The notes: generated by a model not told the origin, from the letters alone. Positions 34,955 through 44,075 are shown, counted from the stretch's first letter. The stretch is 64,000 nt of DNA from DTU098 sp964498525 (GCA_964498525.1 CAZCGU010000009.1:89674-153673); one strand, 5' to 3'. Numbers and translations are program-made.

Positions 34955-35864
34955 AGCGCCATTCGCGGAAGTTGAGGCAGAGCCCGACTTGTTCATATCC
35001 TCTGTTTTTTCCTGCCTCGAATCTGAGTTTCTCGCTATGCCGAAGGGTGAAGGGTTTGTTGACTATCCGGTCTTTGAGAGTGGCTATGAATCGTTAAAGA
35101 GGGCGACAAACGGATTTAAGGACATAGATTCTTGGTCTGTGACCAAAGCGGCTTTTCAAAACCCGATGATTATTATTGTCCTGCGCACTATGCTTGGATT
35201 TACGCCACCGGAATGGGCTTACGTCACAACACAGCGGACAGGAGTGGAAGTTTCACAGGGTTATGTCCTCACCCTGGACCGGAATATCCGCATGTTGCCA
35301 ATGTTAGAGTTAAGCAACAGCCGTATCACAAGAGAACGTGTGGGCGCGCTGGCGGATGCGGCCTGCCAGCTGCTGAATCTTCCTGTTCCCGAGGTTGGCC
35401 CTGATAAAATTCACCGCCTGGATAAAGCGGATACCAGTACAGGTTCAAGTGGAATAGTATCACTGTCAAATATTGGTGTGCCATATGCCATGCTTTTATA
35501 TGAACGTTTTTTGGGACGCCCGTTCGCCGGGCACAGGGATTCGGTTTCAGAACTGGTCGGGGACAGCCTTGAATCGGCTATAGAGGATGTATTAACCAAA
35601 GCGGGTATCAGTTACAGGAAAACAAAAAGAGCGGAAAGGATCGCAGGTTTCGATCAAAAGCCGGATTTTATTATACCCAGTGAGTTTAATCCACAGGTTG
35701 TTATAGAAGCAAAGATTACTGTAGATGACGGAACCGCCCGGGATAAGGTGACTCGTGTACAGCATCTGGCGGAAATCAGTAAAATGAATATCTCCAAGAT
35801 CTTACCAGGTTTTGAGGTTATCGCCTGTATTGGCGGCCGGGGTTTTGGCGTGCGCCGGGACTGA
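34938..35864 (+). CDS. PD-(D/E)XK-type restriction endonuclease-like protein
   Basis: The 308-residue protein has a nuclease core near its C-terminus: KPDFIIPSEFNPQVVIEAKI, with Asp243 and the Glu257-x-Lys259 pair of PD-(D/E)XK enzymes. A Glu212 in the preceding helix may complete the site. The N-terminal 200 residues are not recognised and may read DNA sequence. The ATG follows GGGGGT and overlaps the end of the methylase remnant by 17 bases, so this was the endonuclease of a restriction-modification-like operon. With its methylase broken, it should be toxic unless inactive. The C-terminus ends abruptly at RGFGVRRD and could be shortened by a frameshift. Confidence 0.7.
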   Translation: MKYPFEAPFAEVEAEPDLFISSVFSCLESEFLAMPKGEGFVDYPVFESGYESLKRATNGFKDIDSWSVTKAAFQNPMIIIVLRTMLGFTPPEWAYVTTQRTGVEVSQGYVLTLDRNIRMLPMLELSNSRITRERVGALADAACQLLNLPVPEVGPDKIHRLDKADTSTGSSGIVSLSNIGVPYAMLLYERFLGRPFAGHRDSVSELVGDSLESAIEDVLTKAGISYRKTKRAERIAGFDQKPDFIIPSEFNPQVVIEAKITVDDGTARDKVTRVQHLAEISKMNISKILPGFEVIACIGGRGFGVRRD

Positions 35865-36009
35865 CGTAGCCCTTGCTGTAAACTTAAATGAAGAGGCAGG
35901 GGTTTTTGGATCTCGGGCAGTTTATCCGCGGGCGACCCGGCGGTTGTCAATACAGTTGTCGCATAAATTTGTTAAAAATTGTGTTTTAGCGACGGGAGCA
36001 CTGGAAATT

Positions 36010-36036
36010 AAAAACACCTTCCACGAAGGTGTTTTT
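36010..36036. terminator. strong hairpin terminator
   Basis: Perfect 12-base arms AAAAACACCTTC and GAAGGTGTTTTT with a 3-base loop. A-run on one side and T-run on the other make it work in both directions. It closes the endonuclease transcript. Confidence 0.8.
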
Positions 36037-36149
36037 AAGAGGGAGGAATGAGATTGTGTATCAAAACTTTAAAATATGTTTTCATTAACTTTATGTTTAT
36101 TTTAGTCACTTTCTATTACGTGTTGTTATTATAGCAGTCATGTTGCGAC

Positions 36150-36458
36150 ATGTCAAGCCATGCTGAAAATAATTTATTTCGTCATTTAATAGCGCCAATA
36201 CAAAACACCTTCAACCATCTTTATGGTTCCCTTGCTGCTGGTATCGGTGATGAGGACAGTGACATTGACCTGGCTATCGTTTCTCCGGATCCCGGTCGTG
36301 ACCGGTTTAAAGAATCATTGATGCTTAAAAAACTAACCTTTGGGGTTGACTTGGATATATCGCCACGTCCGTATTCAGTTGAGCAGTACCAAAAAGCCAG
36401 GCAAGGTGACTTTTTGTTTGATGAAATTATGCCGAAAAGGGCAAAACTTCCCCATTGA
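36150..36458 (+). CDS. MNT-type nucleotidyltransferase (possibly N-terminally altered)
   Basis: The 102-residue protein has the nucleotidyltransferase motif YGSLAAGIGDEDSDIDLAIV and continues with VDLDISPRPYSVEQYQKARQ. The Gly-Ser and the two Asp (DIDLA) needed for catalysis are present. MNT proteins are the antitoxins of HEPN-MNT modules and modify the HEPN toxin. No HEPN gene is seen. The first 25 residues differ from family norm and no ribosome site precedes the ATG, so the true start may be lost. It is a paralogue of the broken gene at 16908. Confidence 0.75.
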   Translation: MSSHAENNLFRHLIAPIQNTFNHLYGSLAAGIGDEDSDIDLAIVSPDPGRDRFKESLMLKKLTFGVDLDISPRPYSVEQYQKARQGDFLFDEIMPKRAKLPH

Positions 36459-36659
36459 TCACACCCACAAAGAAACTATATCCCGCATCTCTTCCAGCTC
36501 TTTTCTAAGAATTCCCGCCTCGCGGCGCATAGTGATTTTATCTTGGGCGGGAAAGGTAATTTGCCGCGGGCGAAGCGATTGCTTTTTTTACTATAATGCA
36601 GCAATATATGTCGGATTTTTCCCCTGTTCATCAACCCCGGGCCGCCTGCCTGCCTATGT

Positions 36660-37943
36660 CTAAACCGGGGCCGGGCCGGACAGGACGCGGGTAAAATCAG
36701 TGGTTATGTTCAGAACCCGGGCCTCGGTGTCGAGGTCGGCCAGGAAACCGAAGACGCCGGTCAGGAAACTCAGGGTTACATAGGATGTCCCGTCGATTAT
36801 CCGGATGTTGGCCCGAGTTGCGGTTACTGTCCCGTCGAGCAGGGGTGGTGAGCCGTTGACGGGGATTAACACACGACTTGCCCTGTTTACAATCTCCACG
36901 GACTTTGCTGCTTCGTTCCAGCTTACCGCGGCGCCGGCGGCGGTACAGAATCCCCTTACTGGAACCAGCACATTTTGCCCTTCCCGTAGGGGAGCGAGTT
37001 CTTCCGGCAGGTCAATGCTTTTTCCGTTTACCCGCAGGGAAAGTTGATACCTGGCCAGTCCGCTGTACGCCGGATTTGCAGGGAGTTTCAGGTCCAGGGT
37101 CCGGCTCCCCTCCTTTGGGCAAATTTCCGCGCCCATAAACCTTTCCAAAAAAGTTGCGGTGACAAAAATCCTGTCTTCCAGGATAAAAGGCGCCTTATCG
37201 GCCGTATAAACCTTGTTGTTTACGGTAACTTTATCGCTGCCTGGTTTGGCGGTTATTTCCCTTTCAAAATTGGCCAGGGTTAGGACATGACCGGCTTCGT
37301 CCCAGTAAAGCTGATAGCCCATAACTGCCGCCAGGGGCCGCACCGGCAGGCAGGTGGCTTCCCCTGCCCGGACCGGCCCCAGGTGGGGCTCGTATTGGGG
37401 CTTGGATCCGTTAACCGTGACCCTGACGGTGTTTTTCCAGTCATTGAGGTTTTCTATGCTGTTTATGATGGATACCTCCGTACCCAGGGGGACCCGGTCG
37501 TAAAGCCAGAGAATGTCGTCGTTGTACATCCGGATGCAGCCGGAGGAAGCATAGGCGCCGATGGAGGAGGCGTTGTTGTTGCCGTGCACGCCGTAGCTGG
37601 ATCCGCCTGTGCCCCGGGCATTCAGCCCCAGCCAGCGGGGCCCCAGGGGATTGGCCGGCACACCCCCGGGGATTAAGGGGCCGCCGGCGGGGCTGCGCCA
37701 GGAAGGGTAGACCTGCTTCACCACAACCTTCCAGTCCCCCTCCGGCGTGTAACCGGGCTGGCGGCCGGTGGCAACCGGAAACACATCCAGAAGGATTCCG
37801 TCTTTAAAATAAGCCAGTTGATTTGTCCCTTTGTTAATAACGATTCGGGAGGCCGCGGCGGCCTGCAGCGGCAGGGAAAGCAAAAGGGACACCCAGACGG
37901 CGGCAACTACAAGGATAAATTTGAACCTGCAAATAACGAACAC
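36660..37943 (-). CDS. L,D-transpeptidase (YkuD) with copper-amine-oxidase-like stalk domains
   Basis: The 427-residue protein has an N-terminal signal peptide (FILVVAAVWVSLLLSLPLQA, cleavage after AAA). Residues 33-160 are a YkuD catalytic domain: the conserved His in YGVHGNNN and the catalytic Cys in SSGCIRMYNDD. Such enzymes cross-link peptidoglycan by 3-3 bonds and work outside the membrane. The rest has two repeats of the copper-amine-oxidase N-terminal-like fold common in Peptococcaceae surface proteins (RPLAAVMGYQLYWDEAGHVL; VRGFCTAAGAAVSWNEAAKS). It ends 200 bases from the MNT gene and marks the right edge of the island. Confidence 0.92.
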   Translation of the reverse strand: MFVICRFKFILVVAAVWVSLLLSLPLQAAAASRIVINKGTNQLAYFKDGILLDVFPVATGRQPGYTPEGDWKVVVKQVYPSWRSPAGGPLIPGGVPANPLGPRWLGLNARGTGGSSYGVHGNNNASSIGAYASSGCIRMYNDDILWLYDRVPLGTEVSIINSIENLNDWKNTVRVTVNGSKPQYEPHLGPVRAGEATCLPVRPLAAVMGYQLYWDEAGHVLTLANFEREITAKPGSDKVTVNNKVYTADKAPFILEDRIFVTATFLERFMGAEICPKEGSRTLDLKLPANPAYSGLARYQLSLRVNGKSIDLPEELAPLREGQNVLVPVRGFCTAAGAAVSWNEAAKSVEIVNRASRVLIPVNGSPPLLDGTVTATRANIRIIDGTSYVTLSFLTGVFGFLADLDTEARVLNITTDFTRVLSGPAPV

Positions 37944-38195
37944 CCCCGCAGTTTTTTAACAAAACCTATGACCCGCCGGGGGTGAACAGAATAAGAATAT
38001 ATAAGGAAAGTTCGACCATAGGTGGAAACTTGAGGGGGAGGGGCGCCGTTGCCGTAAGCACATCCATGGTGCAATGCCGTCAACAGTAAAAGGGCACGGC
38101 GGTACGCTATTTGAGGGCCTTCGCCCCCGGGTTCGCCCCGGGAAATCCCCGCCAATAACGCCCCGCCAGGCCACGGAACACAGGGCCCGTCACGG

Positions 38196-38224
38196 TTGAC
38201 TTTTTGGATCTGTTAAGGTACAAT
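38196..38224 (+). promoter_or_regulatory. sigma-A promoter of tRNA-Thr
   Basis: TTGACT (38196-38201), 17-base spacer, TACAAT (38219-38224). The tRNA begins 30 bases later. Confidence 0.8.
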
Positions 38225-38253
38225 AATCAATGCTCAAGAATAATATGTCACAG

Positions 38254-38328
38254 GCCGATGTGGCTCAGGGGTAGAGCAGCTCACTCGTAATGAGCAGGTC
38301 GTCGGTTCGAATCCGACCATCGGCTCCA
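38254..38328 (+). tRNA. tRNA-Thr (anticodon CGT)
   Basis: The cloverleaf is complete: acceptor GCCGATG with CATCGGC, D-arm GCTC...GAGC, anticodon stem GCTCA/TGAGC with loop CTCGTAA (anticodon CGT, reading ACG), T-arm GTCGG TTCGAAT CCGAC, and an encoded CCA. A weak hairpin (38338-38365) follows. Confidence 0.97.
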
Positions 38329-38337
38329 GGAAAATCA

Positions 38338-38368
38338 AGGCCTCCGGTTAATGCCGGGGGCTATTTAT
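38338..38368 (+). terminator. probable terminator after tRNA-Thr
   Basis: GCCTCCGG pairs with CCGGGGGC (one G-T pair) around TTAATG, followed by the weak T-rich tatttatta. Confidence 0.5.
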
Positions 38369-38800
38369 TATGCATTTTGCGCTCGTTTGGCGCCAGTAAA
38401 GCCCTCCGGCAAGTCTGCTTTAGCCGCAGTCCTCTTCATTTCGCTGCCCTCCCCTTTTTTGCCTGTTTGCCCATTGTACATCAAACCTGTGTTCAACTTT
38501 TATGAAAGATTCGATTCCTTTACGGGTTTTATACCGGGAATAACGATGAGACAGGCCCGCTTCTGCGATTTTGGCGGAAGCTTAATCCCAAATGGCAGGA
38601 AGGTTGGATATACCTTTGGGGAAAGGTAGTTGACAGGGTATCGTGTTGCTGCTGACCGGCGCATTCCCCGGGACTGCCTGTCATTTTACCCTGGGTATCT
38701 TTGGTTTTTATAAAGGATAACAGGTGGTATTGTAGAATATTTTAAGTATTCCAGCTAAGCGGGAGCGGGTTTTAAATAACTTTCCAAAGGTGGTGAAACC
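38369..38800. other. intergenic stretch, nothing recognised
   Basis: Between the tRNA and the pilin cassette no gene is supported. AAAGGTGGTG near 38786 is the ribosome site of the next gene. Confidence 0.4.
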
Positions 38801-40192
38801 TTGAAGAAGTTAGCAGTTAACCTTAAAAGCAAACTGATACCCGTAATAAGGGATGATAAAGGCCTGGCCTTGTTGTTCTCCCTGGTGTTTTGCCTGATAT
38901 TGCTCCTTGGGGGTGTGGTTTTTCTCAAATATTATGTTTCCGGGGCTCAACTTGTCGCAAACAACCACAAGAGCATACAGGCCTACTACCTGGCCAGGGC
39001 GGGGGCGGCGGCAACTTCGGCCTGGATGATCGACGCGGCTGAGGATGCTGATTCTCTAATAGGTACGGAAACGACTGCCGGATCGGCTATGGGGCCGGGC
39101 GAAATAGCCAGAATAAAGGTTTATTACAAAGATCCCGCCGAACCGTATCAGCAAGACGGTGTAGTTATTGAGTCCACCGGGTCGGTGGGCGGTATGGAAA
39201 GGCAGGCCGTTTTGACTCTGACCAAAGGTCAAAGCGGATATAAACCGGTGTATGATGTGGCTGTTTTTTCCCAAAATGCTATTAACCTTGGATCCAGCGC
39301 CAAAATCTATGGTGACGTGGGAACAAATCAAGCTGTCCCGGCAAGTGTTGCTTTCGATTGGAGCACGTCGGTGTCCGGCAATGTACTCATAGGACCCGGA
39401 GGAAATCCCCAGGTTTGTGTTACTTATCCAAATTGGTCTGAGATCAAATCACATCTTCCCGGGGGTTATGACGCCGTACATAATCTTGCTGCAACCCGTT
39501 CCTACCCCTTGCCGGAATTTCCTTCATTCCCCACGGACCTGCCCAACCGGGGTAATTTAAATGTGGACTACCGGGGCGCGACAATTAACAGTGACGGGCA
39601 TTATTCAAATATCACCGTTTCGGGCGGGGGAGTTTTAACAATTGACGTCGGGAGCTCCACCAGAAGGATCAGGGTTGGCAGCCTGAGTGTTGGCGAGGGT
39701 TTTATAACCCTGCAGGGTACGGGTAAGTTAATACTCTACGTAGATAATAGCATTACAATTTCAGGAAGCAGTATAGTTAATTTTAAATATGGCCAAAACA
39801 ACAAAAAAGTAGACGGCGATCCCCAGGCCATAATGATTTATTACAAAGGCGCTTCCATGATCGTTATTTCCGGGGGAATACGACTTGTCAGTTGCATTTA
39901 TGTTGAAAATGCGGACGTTAAACTTGATGGAAGCGGTGGCTTTGTAGGCAATATTATTACAGGAGGCAGCAAAGTTGAAATCACAGGAGGCGCGACTGCC
40001 GACGTAAAGGCGATTTACGCCCCCAATGCTCTGGTTGATTTTAGCGGCAGCGGAGAGTTGAGGGGCGCCCTGGTGGCTAATTCAATCAAGATAGGTGGCG
40101 GCTCATCGATTACCTATGATTCGTCCATTAAAGAATCATTTCCCCTTACTGTGGGCGACTCCACCACTTACCGGATGGGCAGATGGCAATAA
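38801..40192 (+). CDS. PilX-like pilus assembly protein with beta-solenoid region
   Basis: The 463-residue product starts at TTG 38801 behind AAAGGTGG. Residues 18-47 are a single hydrophobic helix (GLALLFSLVFCLILLLGGVV) followed by YYLARAGAAATSAWM, the layout of PilX-type minor pilins. From about residue 150 onward there are glycine- and valine-rich strands (ISGGIRLVSCIYVENADVKL) that look like a beta-solenoid or polymer-forming domain. It is the first gene of a three-gene pilin cassette and acts at the cell surface or membrane. Exact role, adhesion or assembly, is not known. Confidence 0.75.
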   Translation: MKKLAVNLKSKLIPVIRDDKGLALLFSLVFCLILLLGGVVFLKYYVSGAQLVANNHKSIQAYYLARAGAAATSAWMIDAAEDADSLIGTETTAGSAMGPGEIARIKVYYKDPAEPYQQDGVVIESTGSVGGMERQAVLTLTKGQSGYKPVYDVAVFSQNAINLGSSAKIYGDVGTNQAVPASVAFDWSTSVSGNVLIGPGGNPQVCVTYPNWSEIKSHLPGGYDAVHNLAATRSYPLPEFPSFPTDLPNRGNLNVDYRGATINSDGHYSNITVSGGGVLTIDVGSSTRRIRVGSLSVGEGFITLQGTGKLILYVDNSITISGSSIVNFKYGQNNKKVDGDPQAIMIYYKGASMIVISGGIRLVSCIYVENADVKLDGSGGFVGNIITGGSKVEITGGATADVKAIYAPNALVDFSGSGELRGALVANSIKIGGGSSITYDSSIKESFPLTVGDSTTYRMGRWQ

Positions 40193-40213
40193 ATCCTATT
40201 GGGGGAGATTATC

Positions 40214-40564
40214 TTGCTCAAAAAAAAGCTCAATTTCTTAGATGCCAGGGGGTTGTCCCTGATTGAGGTTGTTGTAGCCCTTTTTATATTTATTATAGTC
40301 GTTGCCGCTTTCCCCGGGATTGTAAACCTTGCCACCAATGGCATAGTGACCAGCGGTCTTAAAAACAACGCTTTGTATACCACCCAACAGGACATTGAAA
40401 ATGCCATATCCAATTACAATAATTCCGGCAGTGATACCCTGACCATCAGTTTCCCCTCGCCCATAGAAATAACAGGAAGCGTTCTAACCATTGACAAAAC
40501 ATATACCGACAGCTACGGCAAGGAAAAGACCCTTCAGATAGTAACTTTCGTCCCCAATGAATGA
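40214..40564 (+). CDS. type IV prepilin-like protein (PilV-like)
   Basis: The TTG at 40214 lies 7 bases after GGGGGA and is preferred to the longer frame from 40199. The 116-residue product has a class III signal with cleavage before LSLIEVVVALFIFIIVVAAF (Gly at -1, Glu at +5). The rest is a short pilin globular domain. It lies between the PilX-like and the Fn3-containing prepilin genes, and is likely a minor pilin processed by PilD. Confidence 0.85.
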   Translation: MLKKKLNFLDARGLSLIEVVVALFIFIIVVAAFPGIVNLATNGIVTSGLKNNALYTTQQDIENAISNYNNSGSDTLTISFPSPIEITGSVLTIDKTYTDSYGKEKTLQIVTFVPNE

Positions 40565-40577
40565 GTCAGGGTAAAGG

Positions 40578-41624
40578 GTGATTATAATCTCCAGAACACA
40601 CCTTAAGGAAGAAGGCTTTTCCCTCCTGGAAGTTATCATTGCGGCGGCGATTCTCGGCGTTATCGCCTCAATAGTTGGTTACTATATGGTTAACCAAAGC
40701 AAGCTGTTGAATAAAACAACGGCTTTGTGGAAAACACAAAATGACCTTGGTGTGGTGATAACATTCATCACCAAACAGGCCCGCAACGCCACAAATATGG
40801 ATCTGACCGCTTCCCCTGGTTCGCCCATTGGGGGGTATTGTTATATTTATCTTGATTCTTCCACGGGCAATGTTAAGTATATTGATGGGGACGGGGCAAC
40901 CCGTAGCATAACCAATGTTGTGGCCGACAGTTTATCCTTTGAAATAAGAAAGGATGTTGGCGGGAATAATTTTCTCAGTTATGCAGTGGGCGGCAGTGCG
41001 GGGGGCCAGGCCCGCCAGATAGCTTCGGAAGTGGCTTTGAACAATATTAGTGATTTGAATCCGGTCACGGGCAATGTTTTATGTTATAACTCATCTTCCT
41101 TCACAGCCTTGCCGGATGACGGCAAGGTTATGTTTGCATTTCCCGCCTGCAAGGGAGCATCTTCGGTAAAACTGCAGAAATCAACAGTTTCGGCAACCCA
41201 GGGTTTTACTGACACCGGGTTAAGTCTGGACGGCAATTCCACTTCTGCTGTGGTGACAGGTCTGACCAACGGGGCGCCATACTGGTTCAAGCTGGTTGTT
41301 ACGGGCGGCCCCAATGCCGGAAACTACCTTGCCCAGGCCAAACCGGCAATTCCAACTAGGCCCGTTGCGGACTTAACCGCATCGGTCAATAAGGGCAAAG
41401 TCAACTTTAACTTTTCCGCCCCGTCAGGCGCAACTGCGGTGTTGCTGCGCGTGTCAAGCACCTCGCCCTGGAGCGGCTTCACCGATACGGGGGTCAACCT
41501 TGGTCCCGCTTCAACATCGGCTACGGTAACGGGTCTGACGCCGGGTCGGCAATACTGGTTTAAATTGGTTGTCAGGGGCGGGGCAAAGGCAGGGGACTCC
41601 AATACCGTAACAGTCACTTTGTAG
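40578..41624 (+). CDS. prepilin-like protein with fibronectin-like repeats
   Basis: The GTG at 40578 follows AGGGTGA-type sequence. The N-terminus has the prepilin motif EEGFSLLEVIIAAAILGVIA, so the first 12 residues are a leader. A pilin domain follows to about residue 180. The C-terminal half holds two related repeats of about 80 residues that both contain GFTDTG, VTGLT and YWFKLVV, similar to fibronectin type III modules. The product probably sits at the pilus tip and may contact other surfaces. It closes the cassette; a hairpin terminator is at 41735. Confidence 0.8.
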   Translation: MIIISRTHLKEEGFSLLEVIIAAAILGVIASIVGYYMVNQSKLLNKTTALWKTQNDLGVVITFITKQARNATNMDLTASPGSPIGGYCYIYLDSSTGNVKYIDGDGATRSITNVVADSLSFEIRKDVGGNNFLSYAVGGSAGGQARQIASEVALNNISDLNPVTGNVLCYNSSSFTALPDDGKVMFAFPACKGASSVKLQKSTVSATQGFTDTGLSLDGNSTSAVVTGLTNGAPYWFKLVVTGGPNAGNYLAQAKPAIPTRPVADLTASVNKGKVNFNFSAPSGATAVLLRVSSTSPWSGFTDTGVNLGPASTSATVTGLTPGRQYWFKLVVRGGAKAGDSNTVTVTL

Positions 41625-41734
41625 GGACTGGGGGATGTAACCTGTTTGTTATTTCATTTTCTTGTGGGGCTTAAAATTGTCTTTTAAAGGAAGCTTGCTG
41701 TACGCTTTTACCTTCATTACTTTGAAACTTAAAA

Positions 41735-41783
41735 AGGCGCCGGGGAGCGGCTGGTTTTATTATCCGCGCCCTGGCGCCTCTTT
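41735..41783 (+). terminator. probable terminator of the pilin cassette
   Basis: AGGCGCCGGGG pairs with CCCTGGCGCCT (one mismatch bulge) over a 23-base loop, followed by CTTTA. Also flanked by A-run upstream. Confidence 0.5.
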
Positions 41784-41935
41784 ACCTTCAAGAATTGTCA
41801 ATTTAACCGGGAGCCGGTTTTTAAACCGCCACAAACGTAAGTGCGGTATAATCCCGGGACCCCGTAAAATTTCCCGCCGGATTATCCGGGCGCTGCCCTA
41901 AGACAGAATTTCAGCTTCGGTACTTTCCTTTAGAG

Positions 41936-42184
41936 CTAGGTCATCCTTTTGATGCCGTCGGCGTTGATTTGATTGGAACCCTTCGTAACGTAGGATTTAC
42001 AGCAGGTGGACATACATGAACCCGCTGCCATGGGCGCGAACTGAGTTGCCATGGTAGCGTCAATTGTATCGGGCTGGCTGCTGCCGAATTCATCGGTGGC
42101 AACCATGATTTCATTGGCCCCGCATTTGTTCCCCTGATGCCAGTAATGACAGTCATTTACAAGACAATGGATATGCTGGCTCAC
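41936..42184 (-). CDS. DUF1540 family protein
   Basis: The product of about 82 residues carries HIHCLVNDCHYWHQGNKCGA and CMSTCCKSY near the end, the cysteine pattern of DUF1540 (small metal-binding proteins of unknown function). GTG at 42184 is chosen because an in-frame TTG at 42196 directly abuts the AGGAAAGGGG ribosome site. No partner gene is near. Confidence 0.75.
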   Translation of the reverse strand: MSQHIHCLVNDCHYWHQGNKCGANEIMVATDEFGSSQPDTIDATMATQFAPMAAGSCMSTCCKSYVTKGSNQINADGIKRMT

Positions 42185-42196
42185 TAAAATAAACAA

Positions 42197-42716
42197 CCCC
42201 TTTCCTAATAGAAATAGTTTTCCCTGTCTTATTCTTTACCGGGCAAACAATAATTATTCGCGGCTTTAAATAATCTTAGGTGAATGTCTTTTTAAACTGA
42301 CTTTTACAGATATTAATAAGGCGGACTTATAATTCTAATCGTAAACACATATTTCACTTTGGAAATATGCGGGTGTAGAATAATGCCAGAGAAAGATCTT
42401 TGGTAACTTGCATTTAGTATTATGTCACGATAAATATACTAATCATGATTTCTTTTAGCAAACTTATAATTGGCTGAAGTGTTTTTCGGGGGATTATATC
42501 TATCCGCTTAATTTTTTGATATGAAGTCGGGCCGCCAGGGTTGCTCGGCTCACATTAATTGTTAGAACGCCCCTGTCCGGGTCTTTCCAAAAGAAACCGG
42601 AGGCTTACGGTATTCTTTGGGTGGTTTTAGATTATGGCGGGTTGTTGGCGGATACTATAGCTGTGCAAATACTTGTGAAAAGAAGGGCTAACTAATAGCG
42701 CCTTTCAAGGAGGAAC
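42197..42716. other. intergenic stretch, nothing recognised
   Basis: No gene or clear RNA fold is supported across these 520 bases. Stops occur in all frames. Confidence 0.4.
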
Positions 42717-42722
42717 TTGGTT

Positions 42723-42938
42723 ATGGAACCAACTTTTAAGGTATCCAAAGTTGTCGTTTCGCCGGTGGATAAAAAATGGTGGCAATTCTGGCGGATTAAA
42801 AGAACTTTGAAGGCTGGCGAACATTATACTGTAAAAGATACAGGGGTGGACATCGATTTAAAGAAACCGGTTTTAAGTGTTAAGGATCGCTGTGAGGTAC
42901 AGGTCTTCTTTGATAAAGTGAAGCTCATGGGGGCTTAG
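42723..42938 (+). CDS. small hypothetical protein
   Basis: The 71-residue product from ATG 42723 (AAGGAGG 9 bases upstream) has a tryptophan-rich basic stretch (KKWWQFWRIKRTLKAGEHYT) and ends in beta-like segments. No family is recognised. The good ribosome site and clean frame argue for a real gene. Secretion signals are absent. Confidence 0.55.
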   Translation: MEPTFKVSKVVVSPVDKKWWQFWRIKRTLKAGEHYTVKDTGVDIDLKKPVLSVKDRCEVQVFFDKVKLMGA

Positions 42939-43373
42939 GTATAAGCAGGCTTAACCCTTGATTAAACGGTATAATCATCCTTAAAAGCGGCGCAATGGGC
43001 ATGTTTGCAGCAAAAGACATGCTTAAATCAGACTGTTTTACGACGGAGTAAATTGTTGAGATTCCGCGCGTTTTGCAGGTTATATGTATAGCTTCCCTGT
43101 TCCGCTTTTTTTAAAGGGGTATTAGTATTTGCAGAAACGGGTAAGGCTGGACAGCAGGCGGAAGTCAGAAAATAACAGATTAGAGCAAAATTTTAACAAA
43201 ATCCGGCGACTGGTTTGCCCGGGGTCAGGTTTTTTGCTTTAAAAAATACTGGCATTTGTAGAACCTGCGGGTTCTATTTTTGTAGCGCAAGCCCTGGATC
43301 CGGGAATTTATAATATAATCCGGCGGGTGGTTTTCTTTTTTGGTTCTTTGGGTCTTTCCTTTTTTATGTAACC
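42939..43373. other. intergenic stretch, nothing recognised
   Basis: No gene is supported. A short inverted pair (gggcatgtttgc and gcaaaagacatgc) near 42997 is weak. Confidence 0.35.
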
Positions 43374-43401
43374 TTGCATTTTGTAGTCTCCTTGGTATAA
43401 T
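43374..43401 (+). promoter_or_regulatory. probable promoter of the zinc-ribbon gene
   Basis: TTGCAT (43374-43379), 16-base spacer and TATAAT (43396-43401). The leader to the start codon is about 110 bases. Confidence 0.55.
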
Positions 43402-43517
43402 ATATAGTGAATCTTGCTGGAGGCAATTCAAAAAAGTTCTTCTCTTCTTTATAGTGTTTCAAGGGATAGGATTTGTATTGGTTCCCAACGCAAGAAATTC
43501 TAAAAGGGAGGATCTTT

Positions 43518-43832
43518 ATGTTCGAGGACAAATTGCTTACCTGCAAGGATTGTGGAAAGGATTTTGTTTTTACAGTGCGGGAGCAGGAGTTTTTTGCCGA
43601 GAAGGGATTCGAACACGCCCCATCACGTTGCCAGGACTGCCGCGAGGCAAGAAAGGCCAGAATGAGCGAAGCCGGTTACAAGAGAATGGATGGCCGGACC
43701 GGGGAGATGCGACAGACCTTTGAAGCCGTTTGTGCGGAATGTGGTGTAACCACCGATGTGCCCTTTAAGCCGAAGGAGGACCGGCCTGTATACTGCCAGC
43801 GGTGCTACCGGCAAAAAAGGCAAAGGTATTAG
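43518..43832 (+). CDS. zinc-ribbon protein (CxxC, zf-trcl-like)
   Basis: From ATG 43518 (AAGGGAGG upstream) the 104-residue product has CKDCGKDFVFTVREQEFFAE near the start, CQDCREARK, and a second ribbon CAECGVTTDVPFKPKEDRP followed by CQRCYRQKR. This is the probable zinc-binding domain found in many Clostridia and Chloroflexi; its role is not established, though nucleic-acid binding is likely. Confidence 0.85.
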   Translation: MFEDKLLTCKDCGKDFVFTVREQEFFAEKGFEHAPSRCQDCREARKARMSEAGYKRMDGRTGEMRQTFEAVCAECGVTTDVPFKPKEDRPVYCQRCYRQKRQRY

Positions 43833-44075
43833 AACTACTGCCACAAAGCCCCTGCATTTTTTCCCGGAAAGCGGCCAAAGGGCGGAGGTTAAAGGTTGCA
43901 ACCCCACAGCCACCTTCATTTGCTTGCCGCAGCGGCATTCGGGGCAGGGGCGCCGGGGGTGCCGGAGGTGCCGGAGCATGCAATCTAAGAGCCCCTGCAT
44001 CTGTCTCCCGATGTGGCCAAAGGGGCGCAGGTATGGGGAACCCGGGGAAACCCGTTATCAGGCGAGGTGTTTGCA

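Noticed and set aside
35812..36051. Frame of 79 codons after the endonuclease
   Set aside because: Overlaps the endonuclease end in another frame and runs into a terminator hairpin.
36465..36600. Minus-strand peptide-like stretch (MRREAGILRKELEEMRDIV)
   Set aside because: Looks helical but has no start context or upstream frame; too short to support.
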